In this document: piece by piece, positions 38,461 to 47,696 of the stretch | How positions within the stretch are numbered: the first letter of the stretch is position 1 | How the letters are laid out: each line of letters opens with the position of its first letter | NCBI RefSeq assembly: GCF_021864535.1 | Contig: NZ_JAKJIC010000001.1 | Span: 434,001-498,000 of the forward strand | Direction of reading: 5' to 3' | DNA from: Oryzibacter oryziterrae | GTDB taxonomy: Bacteria > Pseudomonadota > Alphaproteobacteria > Rhizobiales > Pleomorphomonadaceae | DNA: 64,000 nt | Position numbers and translations under genes: made by a program | Notes under the pieces: generated by a model | Database searches by the model: none | Seen by the model: only the letters and a program-made list of their open reading frames with translations | What the model was told of the DNA's origin: nothing

Positions 38461-41400
38461 CTATTTCAGCTCGAACAGCTTGCGGAAAATGCCCGGCGCC
38501 ATGGCGGATAGAGGGTTGACCGTCAGTTGCGGGCTGTCGATGGAGCCGCCCAGATGGAAGGACACGCCGAGCAGGCCGGCGCGGCCGCTGGCGAAGATGG
38601 TCTGTCCAAGGATGGGGATGGCGCCGAGGACGCTGTCGAGCTGGCTGGCCGGCAGATAGCTGCCGCCGAGGCGCATGGTCTGGCGTCCGAAATCGACGTC
38701 GCCGTTCATGGTGAGGCCGGCCGTTTCCGCACGCACGTAGCCGTTGACGATGGAGAGCACGCCATGGCCGAAGCCGATCTGGAAGCTCAGGCGGCGGATG
38801 TCGGCTGTGGAGAGGCCTTCGGTCGGGCCCTCCTTCGAAGCCTGGGACAGGCGCGCAAGTGCCGGTTCTTCCACCACCTTCCATTTGCTGCCGTCGATGG
38901 TGGCGTTGAGGTTGCCATCGTCGTCCAGCATGCCGGTGACGGCCGCGCGGCCGCCGAAGACACGCGGGTAGATATCGAAGAAGCGCAGCATGCCGCCGAT
39001 ATTGCCGGTTTCGACGCGAATGCGGCGCTTGTCGTCGTTGGGCGTGATGGTGGCCGACGTGGCTGATCCGTCGTCAGTCTGGGCGGTGAGAGACAGGGCT
39101 GCGACCGTGCCGTCTTCCACATCGGCAGACAGATTGATGCCGCGGATTGTCTCACCATTGTAACCGAGCACCGCGTCGATTGTCGCGGAAATGTCAAAAG
39201 CCATGCCCTCGAAGCCTGTGGCGTCGGCCTTGGACTGGATCAGGTTGTGGACCATGCCCTGACCGTTGAAGCTGGCCCCCTTCAGGGTGACGGCGATGCG
39301 GTTGCCCTTGCGGCGGATCGACAGCGTGGCCTGATCGGTGCCGGAAATGTTGAAGCGGCTGAAGTCGGCCGCCTGCAGGCTGCCGTCCGAGGCCATGTGG
39401 ATCTTGCCGTCGACCGCCGCACCGGCGGCACGCACCTTGAGATCGGTGATGTCGACGCCGTTGTCGGTGGTGGTCATCTTGAAGGAGATGGTGCCAGGCT
39501 TCTTGGCCGCCTTGGTGAAGCCGAGGGCGGGAATGTTGACGCGGGCCTTGGCAAGATCGACGGTGATCTGCCGCACGTCTGGATCCTCTGAGGACACCAC
39601 GACGTCAACCGGGCCCTTGAGGGCGTCGCCGAAGGCAAAGCCCTGGGCGGCGCGGCCGGCATCGTCTAGGGTCAGCTTGACCGCGCTCTTGGATTGGCCT
39701 TCCGCGACGAAGGGGCTGGTGAGATCGATGCTGGCCTTGGCGTTGTCGACGAGGGCGGTGCCCTTGATGACGGCCCCCTGGTTGGTGAGGTCGACCGACA
39801 GATCGGCGTTGGTGATCGTGCGGCCATCAATGGGAAGGCCGGGGGCGAGATCCTTGATGTCCAGCTTGCCGCTGAAACGGACGGCGTCGGCCGGTATGTC
39901 CTTGAGCAGCGGCAGTTCGAGATGCAGGCTGGCGGCGACCTGCCCCTTGGCGTCTGCGGGATCGAGCGGCAGGTCACCGGTTCCCTTCATGGGGAGCATG
40001 GCAACCAATGCGGCGGCCGGGCCCGCCGCGCCATCGAGCTTGAAGTCCATGACGCCGAGGGCGGGTTTGGCGGCGACGTCGGGCACTTCGAAGGTGAAGC
40101 CGCCAACGTTGATGCGCCTGCCGTTCCCGAGATCGCCCCAGCCGCTGTCGATGGTGACAGTGAAGCGCTTGCCATCCAGGCTGGCGTGGCCGGTGGCGTC
40201 GCGCACCAGCGGGCCACCCTCGAAGGATTTGACGACGCCTCCCTCAAAGTCGAAGGCCAGTTTGGTGGCGAGCGGATCGCCCGCGGTCGCTGGTGTGCTG
40301 GTGATGTCGACGGAGGCGTTGGTCAGGACGCCATCGAAGAGATTGTCCTCGATCCAGGAGCGGACCTCTTCGTTGACATTCTGCGGCCAGAGCGTCTTGA
40401 GGCTGCGAACCGGAAGGCGCGGAACGGCGCCGGACAGCACGAAGATGGGATGCTGGGTGGCATGCGACAGGCGGGCGGCAGCGGTGAGCGAGGTGCCCTC
40501 CCCGTCGAAGTTCAGGCTGTCGAGCACCAGAAGCGACTGGCCGGGGTCATAGGAGCCGACCACGTGGCCGCTGGTCTGCCGGCCCGAGGAGATCAGGTCG
40601 GTGCCCTGCAGCGACAGATCGAAAGTCCAGGGAGCCTTGTCGGCCTTGGGCGGCGAGAGGCGCCCCAGTGCCATCACATGGCCGACGTCGAGCTTGATCG
40701 GAGACGGATTGAGCTCGATGGCGCCGTCGTCCCAGCTGAAATCGAGATTGACCGGCGAGGGCAGCAGGGCCGCGTCGCTTCCCTCGCCCGACAGCCAGAT
40801 GGGGCCGGCGCGCAGCTTGCCGCCGCCGGACTTGAGGTCTCCGCCCCGGGTGAGCGAGAGGTTGGCGTCGAAGCCGATGCCGCCCGAGAACGAGCTGTCC
40901 GGACGCCCGGCAATCAGGGCGATGTCGGCAAGATCGAAGCCGTTGCTGCGGGCCGTCACCCCGAAGATGTCCTTGCCCTCTTCGGGAAAGGTGACGGCGG
41001 TTTCAAGCGAGATGGGACCGTTCAGTCCCAGCGTCGTGGCTTGCAGGCCGACGCCGTCGCGGCCCTGGGCCTGGGCGGTGATCGAGACGTTGGAGACGAT
41101 GTCGCGCTGGGTTCGGCCAGGGACCTCGTCGCGAATGGTCAGCGCGCCGATCTCGAAATAGCTGAAATCGGCCCGACGTACCGCGCCTTCCAGTCCGTTC
41201 AGCACCTGTTCGGCGGTGGGCAGGAGGATCTGCGGGCCGGTGGCGGTGATGAACAGCCGATCGATGGTGATGTGATCGACGCGCGGCGTGCCGCCCAGCA
41301 GCGTCGACCAGGCGGTGCCGATCTCGATCTCGTTGACCGAGACGATCACGTCGTTGGGGCGTTCGAGGCGGACGTCGCGGACATAGAGTTCAGGCTTCAG

Positions 41401-41664
41401 ATCCTCGGTCAGGCCGAAGCCGATGACACCCACGTCCACATTGGGGACGGTGGGCAGGCGTTGGGCCAGCTGGTCGCGCACGAAGCCGGCGCCGATCTCG
41501 GTGAACAGCGGGCCATGCGACAGGCGCCAGACGAGGCCGCCACAGGCAAGACCGAGCGCCAGCAGCACCAGACACGCAAGCCGAACCAACCGGCGCCGCC
41601 AGCGGCCGGGGCGGAGAGCGGCAGATTCGGGATGGTCAGGCGCTGGTGCGGTGTGTTCTGTCAT
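38461..41664 (-). CDS. YhdP/AsmA-like protein (DUF3971)
   Basis: 1,067 residues. One N-terminal transmembrane helix (RLVRLACLVLLALGLACGGL) is followed by a very long periplasmic part made of beta-rich repeats, as in YhdP, TamB and AsmA. The C-terminal AsmA_2-like region includes GHGVLSIVNGYVRAETAGLT and ends SPQLTVNPLSAMAPGIFRKL. Proteins of this family form bridge-like grooves that carry phospholipids between the inner and outer membrane. tyrS is upstream and convergent. The genes following on the same strand are not in this block, so it is probably transcribed alone. Confidence 0.9.
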   Translation of the reverse strand: MTEHTAPAPDHPESAALRPGRWRRRLVRLACLVLLALGLACGGLVWRLSHGPLFTEIGAGFVRDQLAQRLPTVPNVDVGVIGFGLTEDLKPELYVRDVRLERPNDVIVSVNEIEIGTAWSTLLGGTPRVDHITIDRLFITATGPQILLPTAEQVLNGLEGAVRRADFSYFEIGALTIRDEVPGRTQRDIVSNVSITAQAQGRDGVGLQATTLGLNGPISLETAVTFPEEGKDIFGVTARSNGFDLADIALIAGRPDSSFSGGIGFDANLSLTRGGDLKSGGGKLRAGPIWLSGEGSDAALLPSPVNLDFSWDDGAIELNPSPIKLDVGHVMALGRLSPPKADKAPWTFDLSLQGTDLISSGRQTSGHVVGSYDPGQSLLVLDSLNFDGEGTSLTAAARLSHATQHPIFVLSGAVPRLPVRSLKTLWPQNVNEEVRSWIEDNLFDGVLTNASVDITSTPATAGDPLATKLAFDFEGGVVKSFEGGPLVRDATGHASLDGKRFTVTIDSGWGDLGNGRRINVGGFTFEVPDVAAKPALGVMDFKLDGAAGPAAALVAMLPMKGTGDLPLDPADAKGQVAASLHLELPLLKDIPADAVRFSGKLDIKDLAPGLPIDGRTITNADLSVDLTNQGAVIKGTALVDNAKASIDLTSPFVAEGQSKSAVKLTLDDAGRAAQGFAFGDALKGPVDVVVSSEDPDVRQITVDLAKARVNIPALGFTKAAKKPGTISFKMTTTDNGVDITDLKVRAAGAAVDGKIHMASDGSLQAADFSRFNISGTDQATLSIRRKGNRIAVTLKGASFNGQGMVHNLIQSKADATGFEGMAFDISATIDAVLGYNGETIRGINLSADVEDGTVAALSLTAQTDDGSATSATITPNDDKRRIRVETGNIGGMLRFFDIYPRVFGGRAAVTGMLDDDGNLNATIDGSKWKVVEEPALARLSQASKEGPTEGLSTADIRRLSFQIGFGHGVLSIVNGYVRAETAGLTMNGDVDFGRQTMRLGGSYLPASQLDSVLGAIPILGQTIFASGRAGLLGVSFHLGGSIDSPQLTVNPLSAMAPGIFRKLFELK

Positions 41665-41907
41665 GAATCGGGTTCAAACTGCCCGTCCCATATGCCCGCA
41701 ATCGGCAGCGTTTTCCAGCACCGCCCGCGAGAATCCCCGCCGTTGCCGGCAAATCAACGGCATTGGCCGGCTGGAAGTCCGACTTTGTGCGCACCCTGCC
41801 CCCACAAGACGCCGCGCCCCGTTGACATCACGGGCGCGCATGCTAAGAGCACCGACACCGGGCGCAAAGCCCGATCCGCCCCGCCCTGACCGCCGCGGGA
41901 CGCTTGT

Positions 41908-41995
41908 GGAAGGGTGGCCGAGCGGTTTAAGGCACCGGTCTTGAAAACCGGCGATGTGCAAGCATCCGTGGGTTCGAATCCCACCCCTTCCGCCA
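41908..41995 (+). tRNA. tRNA-Ser (UGA)
   Basis: 88 bases including the encoded CCA. The acceptor stem GGAAGGG pairs with CCCTTCC, the anticodon loop CTTGAAA gives UGA, and there is a long variable arm (GATGTGCAAGCATC) typical of serine tRNA, with GGTTCGAATCC in the T arm. Its 3' end is the attachment site for the island that follows and has remained intact. Confidence 0.97.
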
Positions 41996-41999
41996 AATC
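41981..41999 (+). repeat. attL core: 3' end of tRNA-Ser
   Basis: CCACCCCTTCCGCCAAATC covers the last 15 bases of the tRNA gene plus AATC downstream. The same 19 bases recur at 56416-56434 in direct orientation, marking the two ends of an integrated element. Confidence 0.9.
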
Positions 42000-42059
42000 A
42001 AAAAAGCGCGTTCATAAAAATCATTAAAATCAATAAGTTAAATTTTAGCGCGACCATTT

Positions 42060-42076
42060 TGTTAGATGATTTGTTA
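42060..42076 (+). repeat. 17-bp direct repeat inside the left end (possible integrase arm site)
   Basis: TGTTAGATGATTTGTTA is identical to 56310-56326 in the same orientation. It starts 60 bases after the left core. In the excised circle the two copies would flank the joined core, as arm-type sites of tyrosine integrases do. Confidence 0.7.
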
Positions 42077-42628
42077 TGTGATTTGGTCGGCAGGAAAAGC
42101 GGTTTATGAGTGTGTGTATCGCGCGGCTGCTAGCGCCGCGTATCTCCCCAGCAATCTGATGGACCTTCTTGATCGGAGTGCCGGCCTTTGTCCGATTCTC
42201 GCGGAGACATGCTCGCACTCCCCAGACGGTAGCGATGGTTGCAGACGGGCCCCATGAGGTCAGCAAAACGCCCCAAGTTGGTAGCTTCAAGCTTGCAGCC
42301 GTTCTCTCAAAAGTAGCCGTTCCAGCAAAACAATCATTCGCCCCTGATGGGGCGGAAGGCGCACGGTCGAGGTGTCGCGTTTGGCCGATGACCACTCAAG
42401 ATAAGGCGGGAGTTCACCCGTGGACGTTCTGGGAGTTGTTGGCAACGGACTATCTGAGAAGCAATATGCGTCTGAAGACCGATTCCACAGCCAAACAGTT
42501 AATGAGTATCTGTATCGGGCAAACCTGACCCGACCCCAGAGCAGGCTTCCTAGTAGCTGTTTGCCTGCCAGTCGCGCTGCATCGATCGTCTAGCGAGAAT
42601 CAACTCGAAAAAGGTTTTACGGTGACCA
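42077..42628. other. Left island flank without a recognisable gene
   Basis: About 550 bases before the first giant gene. Frames of 60-120 codons occur on both strands but have no ribosome binding site and overlap each other, so I do not call them. A small GCCCC-TGAT-GGGGC hairpin is at 42340-42353. The promoter of the first giant gene must lie here; I cannot place it. Confidence 0.4.
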
Positions 42629-45600
42629 ATGGCCGACGACGGTACTTCTGAAATCAGGCCCCATCTTGAGCAGATTCGGTCTTCACTCTTGGCGCTCAAG
42701 CCCTCGGGGCCGGCTGGCTTTGAGGGCATACTGCGGCTTGCTCTGACCAAACTTACTGGCATCCCATTTCGACTGGCCGCGAGTGGGCTTCAAGGCGGGA
42801 TGGATGGTGATGCCGCCTTGCCCAGAGATGCCGTCTGCTTTGAGGCCAAGCGCTATTCAGAAAGCCCGAAGCGTGAAACGGTTCTCACCAAGATCGCTGA
42901 CTTAGCGCGTTCAAGAGGTGATGCAGATCGGCTGTGGGTATTAGGTGCAACGGTGGAAGTTAATGCGCAGCTTTCATCGGAGGTTACCCAGGACGGAGAT
43001 CGCAACGCGATTTCTACCTTCGTGCTAGACTGGGTCTCTTCGCCTTTGCCACAGTTAGCCATCGCAATCGTTTCTGCGGGTGACGAAGCTATAAATTTTC
43101 TGGTCGATAACTTCGATCCTGCAACTGGCCAAGAAATTTTAACTCGGGAAGCTCTTGTCGACGCTTTCAGCTCTGTTTCAGAACACCCGGATTTCGAAGT
43201 GACCTGCGAAAAGGTCAAGGAGAGCCTGAACGTCTCGAAGTTGGCATTCGCAAAGGCCATTGAGCAGAACTTAAAATGGAGAAATGAGGTCTTTTGCTCG
43301 GCAAGGAAGGCGAGGATCACCTTAGGGCAAGCCATTGCTGTCTTGGAGGATCGGCAATTGCCGGGACTGCGACAAGAACTCCGTCAGAAAATCTCCGATA
43401 AGCTGAAGGTGTGCCAAGAACTCACCTTGCTCGGCGATGAAGGCCATGGCAAGTCCTGGCTCGCTGCGCAGATGTGCTCCAGCACACCGGGTATGGGCGT
43501 GTTCCTGAGCTCCGAGAATTTTGAGGGAGTATCGGCCGACAACCTCGAAGAATTCCTGATCAACATGCTCATCAAGCAGTCAGGTGACATCTCGGATACT
43601 GCGCTCAGGCTCCGATGGAGCCATCGTCTTAAGGCATGGCAAGCTTCACCTCCTTTGGCGCAACTGCTGGTCATCGTCGATGGCATTAATCAGCGACAGA
43701 GCTTGCCTTGGGGGCGTATCCTCAACGCGCTTCATTGCAAACTGCAAGAAATCGGGGCGCGCCTGGTTGTTACTGTGCGGCCGCAATTTTGGCACAGGAC
43801 AGTTCTTCCAGGTTTGGACTTCAATCCGTCAGAAGTTCAGGTTCCGGAATGGTCCCCACAGGAGAGAGACGCTCTGCTCACCCACCACGGTATAGTTCAG
43901 GATTGGCTTGACGACGCCACCCGCAAAACCCTTTGCAATCCTAGGCTTCTCGGTGTCGCGATACAGACACTGCCGCGCCGCGAGCCAAATGCATGGAAAG
44001 GGCTGACGACGGATCGGATTTTGATGGAGCACCTTCGATCCTCGCAGCGAGAGAACTTCGAAGCTGAGCCGTTCGCTGAGCTGACTAGGCGACTTAGCCA
44101 ACATGCCGTCGAGGTGGTGGAACGGGTAACGGCTTCAAGAAAAGCACTTCCCCAGCACTTTCAGGCGGACGCAAATGCTGTGATCGAAACGCGATTCTTT
44201 CGTTCGATTGAAGGCCCCGGCGATCTATATGAGCTTCGGAACGAGGGTCTCACACTTGCTCTCGGGTTTGCTTTGGTGGATCAGCTTTGGCGAGCCAATA
44301 TAGAAGGACACAGCCTATCTGAACGGGTGGTTCAACTCATTGAACCTATCAATGCCATCGACCGGACGGCGGATGTTGTTTTCGCAGCTTTGCTCGTCTG
44401 CGCGCTCGATGATACATTCCGCTTTCACAGGGATATTTTTGCGGCTTCGCTTGATGCATTCGCTAACCTTCAGAACATCCCCGACCAACGTTTTGAAGAG
44501 TTTGTTGAGATTGTGAAGCACCAGCCTACGGCCTTTCTTGAGGTCGTGGAAAGGCTCCTCCTTGAACGAGGACAGCGGATCAATCACGACTGGTTCTATC
44601 ACGCGACGTTCGAGGTCGCGTCCAGTGAAGTGGGAAGATCGGCTGCAGAAAGCGCAATCCGCCGTTGGCTACATTGTTACAATAAGTCTCCAGAGACCCA
44701 GACCAGCCGCTATCACCCTCGTCAAGAGGCCGAGTATGAGAAGAGCCTGAAAGAAAAACGGGACCACATTGAACAGACTTTGGCCAGCTTCTCTCCCTTT
44801 GAAAAACAACTTCTGAGCCGAATGATAGAAGTTGCGGGGGAGCCGGACAGGTTGATCACACTAGCACTTGAGTTGTTGGCGAGTCGGTCGCTTGCCGCAT
44901 TTTCCGATTGCTTTGTTGCTATGGGAATGGCATTCGCCCTCGATTCCGGGCTGTATTCTTGCCGAAAGGCGTTTCAACAATTAACTACTTTCAACAGAGT
45001 CGAGCGGTCCGCAGCCCGCCACGCGTTCCACAAGGCGCTGGAACCGCTTCGATCCAGGGAAACCTCGCGAGGCGGCCAGTGGACCGTTGTCCGTATGCTC
45101 TATGCGACGGGGAATGAAGCGGATGCGGCTGAAGCACAAGACATATCGCTCCCTTTGAAAAGGGAGTGGGCTTTGTTCGAGGCACCGGACCCGAAGAGAT
45201 GGCGCCAAGTCAAAGCCGCTGATCCTCTTGCTCAACTTCCATCAGATTTTGAGATAGAGATCGACCATTTCAAAGCACTCAACCCAGCAAAAATGCTGGA
45301 CACCCTTTGGTCTGGCGGAGAATATAATGATTACGAAGAGTTCCTTCCTATGGCCTGTAGGTTCGCCCCTGCCGAAGCCTACGCTAAGGCGCGTAGCATC
45401 ATGGCGGGACTACTTGAACGGGAGGGTTTCCCGCTTAGACAGTTGATTTTGAATAGCGAGGACCGTATTCCGCTGGTTCAGTGGGACTTGGCGCGGGCTT
45501 TTGTTAAGCGGATCGTTGAGACTGATGTCATTGAAACAATCCCCGAGCAGGACCGGCAAGTTTGCCGGTGGCTTGCGTATTATACTGTAGCGGCTCGGCT

Positions 45601-47194
45601 TTCAGCGGAGGAGCAACTCAGGTGCATGAAGGGTGACGCCTTCGGGGACACCTACACCTTGTCTGTCATTCCAGCCATGAAGGATCAGCCGACGGAGAAC
45701 ATAACTGACGCGCTGAATGAGGTCCTGGCTAGGAATGATGAGAAAGCCGCATTCCGGATATTGTCGACTGCACTGTATGGTGGCACCGAAATATCTCCTT
45801 CTCTCGAAGAGCAAATTCTTGAGTGTTCTATCCACCAAAGCGCGATGCTACGCGCAATGGCTTTTCAACACGCCGTTGTGAACAATCTGCGTGTTGTCAG
45901 AGACGAGCATGTTAAGAGCTTGTGGACTTCAGAGCGCGCCGAGAACGGCCCCTACGAAAGCTGGTATGGCTCCGCATTGTTGATCGAGGCCTGCGCTTAT
46001 GGCGAGTTATCCATTGATGAACTATTGAAGCGCATTGACCATGAGACGTGGTTCGCAGCTGCCGCTCGGCTGGGTGGGAAATTTACCATACCGATGGCAA
46101 GTTGCTTTGCTCATCGACTAAGGGGGGGCGTGGCAAAGGCAGGAGGGATTCCAGTTCCTCAAGCAGATCTGACTTTCTCAATGACAGATTTTGCGCCGTA
46201 TCCTTTCCTTTCCGTAGATGAGACAGAGAGAGATACAGAGCGGTTCCCTAAGCAGAAGAGCCTATCTGACGTTCTCGGCGGCGAGGACAAGTTCGAGGAA
46301 ACGCGCGATCGTTTGCATCAGGTAGCGAAGTTGTTTCTCGACAGCCTTAAAGAATCCGATGCGCGGTTGCTCCTGCAACGTATCACCATTGAAGACCTTC
46401 AACATCTTGTTCTGACTGTTCCTTCGATACTGCCGGATTTGGTCGCAATCATCGAGCGGGCCGACAAATCACAAATGGTTTGGCTGAAAAATTTGGCCTT
46501 CGCCATAGCAAAGCTCATATCGACAGACGAGCCGGACAAAGCCGCTTCGATCCTGCGGCGAGCTCTGGCCTCGCCGGGTTTTGTTACGCAGGCCTTGGGA
46601 GACGATCTGACGCTAGAGCACGCGGCTATTTGGGGGGCTGCGCGCTCTGAACCCATAGTGAGCCTCTGGCGAGAACGTCTTTTCGGCGCTGCCAACGATG
46701 CGATCCTGGCGAGAGAGGTGTTGGCCGCCGAACGCTTCGGCGCCGCTGGATATATACGTGATTTGGTCTTCGATCTGACCGCAAGCGTGGACAGCTTGGA
46801 CCATGCATACGCCGCCACAATTGCCAGCTTCTCATCTCAAAGCAACGAAATGGTGGAGGCAATCCAGCGGCACGTGAAAAACGTCAGCTTATCTGGCGAA
46901 GCAGCAAAAGCCGCAATGTCATCTCATCAGGCCGCTCAATGGGCTGAAAAATGGATTGTTGACATGTGGGACGCCCGAGCGCCCGAGGAATTCTGGAGGT
47001 GCTTGATCATCGCCAAGACCTGCATGGACGCCCGGGTGTCAACCAAACCAAGACCCAACACTCTTTGGGCGCAGTATGCACCCGTGTTCCACTATGTGCG
47101 GAAAGCCGCCTTGAAAGAACGGACTAAGGAGCGAGAAAAAAAGTTGCTCGGAATGGACGCGCCTGACGCAATTTTCATCACCTTGCCAGTGTAG
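42629..47194 (+). CDS. Mrr-like nuclease-STAND NTPase protein (Avs-like antiphage candidate)
   Basis: 1,521 residues, no signal peptide. Residues 25-140 look like a PD-(D/E)XK nuclease of the Mrr type: helix Glu in GFEGILRLAL (Glu32), Asp59 in GGMDGDA, and E72-A-K74 in VCFEAKRY. A P-loop NTPase follows: Walker A GDEGHGKS (269-276), Walker B LLVIVDGIN (Asp351) and VTVRPQFW (Arg384), then CNPRLLGVAI of a STAND-type winged-helix region. From about 450 to the end it is alpha-helical, with no clear TPR consensus. Nuclease-STAND-helical sensor is the Avs layout, in which phage terminase or portal protein triggers DNA cutting. Specific target here unknown. Start: ATG at 42629 with only a distant AAGG. 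Confidence 0.82.
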   Translation: MADDGTSEIRPHLEQIRSSLLALKPSGPAGFEGILRLALTKLTGIPFRLAASGLQGGMDGDAALPRDAVCFEAKRYSESPKRETVLTKIADLARSRGDADRLWVLGATVEVNAQLSSEVTQDGDRNAISTFVLDWVSSPLPQLAIAIVSAGDEAINFLVDNFDPATGQEILTREALVDAFSSVSEHPDFEVTCEKVKESLNVSKLAFAKAIEQNLKWRNEVFCSARKARITLGQAIAVLEDRQLPGLRQELRQKISDKLKVCQELTLLGDEGHGKSWLAAQMCSSTPGMGVFLSSENFEGVSADNLEEFLINMLIKQSGDISDTALRLRWSHRLKAWQASPPLAQLLVIVDGINQRQSLPWGRILNALHCKLQEIGARLVVTVRPQFWHRTVLPGLDFNPSEVQVPEWSPQERDALLTHHGIVQDWLDDATRKTLCNPRLLGVAIQTLPRREPNAWKGLTTDRILMEHLRSSQRENFEAEPFAELTRRLSQHAVEVVERVTASRKALPQHFQADANAVIETRFFRSIEGPGDLYELRNEGLTLALGFALVDQLWRANIEGHSLSERVVQLIEPINAIDRTADVVFAALLVCALDDTFRFHRDIFAASLDAFANLQNIPDQRFEEFVEIVKHQPTAFLEVVERLLLERGQRINHDWFYHATFEVASSEVGRSAAESAIRRWLHCYNKSPETQTSRYHPRQEAEYEKSLKEKRDHIEQTLASFSPFEKQLLSRMIEVAGEPDRLITLALELLASRSLAAFSDCFVAMGMAFALDSGLYSCRKAFQQLTTFNRVERSAARHAFHKALEPLRSRETSRGGQWTVVRMLYATGNEADAAEAQDISLPLKREWALFEAPDPKRWRQVKAADPLAQLPSDFEIEIDHFKALNPAKMLDTLWSGGEYNDYEEFLPMACRFAPAEAYAKARSIMAGLLEREGFPLRQLILNSEDRIPLVQWDLARAFVKRIVETDVIETIPEQDRQVCRWLAYYTVAARLSAEEQLRCMKGDAFGDTYTLSVIPAMKDQPTENITDALNEVLARNDEKAAFRILSTALYGGTEISPSLEEQILECSIHQSAMLRAMAFQHAVVNNLRVVRDEHVKSLWTSERAENGPYESWYGSALLIEACAYGELSIDELLKRIDHETWFAAAARLGGKFTIPMASCFAHRLRGGVAKAGGIPVPQADLTFSMTDFAPYPFLSVDETERDTERFPKQKSLSDVLGGEDKFEETRDRLHQVAKLFLDSLKESDARLLLQRITIEDLQHLVLTVPSILPDLVAIIERADKSQMVWLKNLAFAIAKLISTDEPDKAASILRRALASPGFVTQALGDDLTLEHAAIWGAARSEPIVSLWRERLFGAANDAILAREVLAAERFGAAGYIRDLVFDLTASVDSLDHAYAATIASFSSQSNEMVEAIQRHVKNVSLSGEAAKAAMSSHQAAQWAEKWIVDMWDARAPEEFWRCLIIAKTCMDARVSTKPRPNTLWAQYAPVFHYVRKAALKERTKEREKKLLGMDAPDAIFITLPV

Positions 47195-47696
47195 CTTGAA
47201 GACTGAATTCATCTGGCTGCGTTGCAGAAACAATTGGTGAATGACTGTAGCCAGTAGGCCGGGACTTGTGTTCAACCGCGCTTGGTTCAGAGAACCGGCT
47301 CGGGCCGGAAGCGGCCATGTGACTCTCTCTCGTAAATGTCTGCTATGCTATGGGTAGTCTCAGGAGCCTACCTTCCGCTCCCAGCCCCAAGGCTGCCGCT
47401 TCGCCCCATTTTCGGTCGAAGAGGACGGTTTCATGTCTACCTTAGCAGACATCGTATCGGCAACGGCGTCACGTCGCCCAACCTGCTCTGGAAGGATGCG
47501 CTTCCGCCAATACACCCTATTTATTGGGGGACATTGTCGTGAATGGTGACCTGAGGCGCAATCACTCTGTTGCATCCCTGCGCTGTATAGTTACATTTCA
47601 TCGACCATTTGGGAACAAGGCAGCACCAATTGTGTACCATTACTTGACTGGCTAGGTGCTCCTGACAGCCGGATGCGATATCGAGGAAACCACTCT
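47195..47696. other. Spacer between the two giant genes
   Basis: About 500 bases with no convincing gene. Its size suggests the second giant gene has its own promoter rather than being read from the first. I could not identify promoter boxes with confidence. Confidence 0.4.

Noticed and set aside
39694-41889. 731-codon plus-strand frame opposite the YhdP-like gene, running close to the tRNA
   Set aside because: Antisense shadow; no ribosome binding site and no recognisable domain.
42045-42528. Overlapping 116-119 codon frames between the tRNA and the first giant gene
   Set aside because: They lie on opposite strands over the same DNA, with no ribosome binding sites and no recognisable domain.
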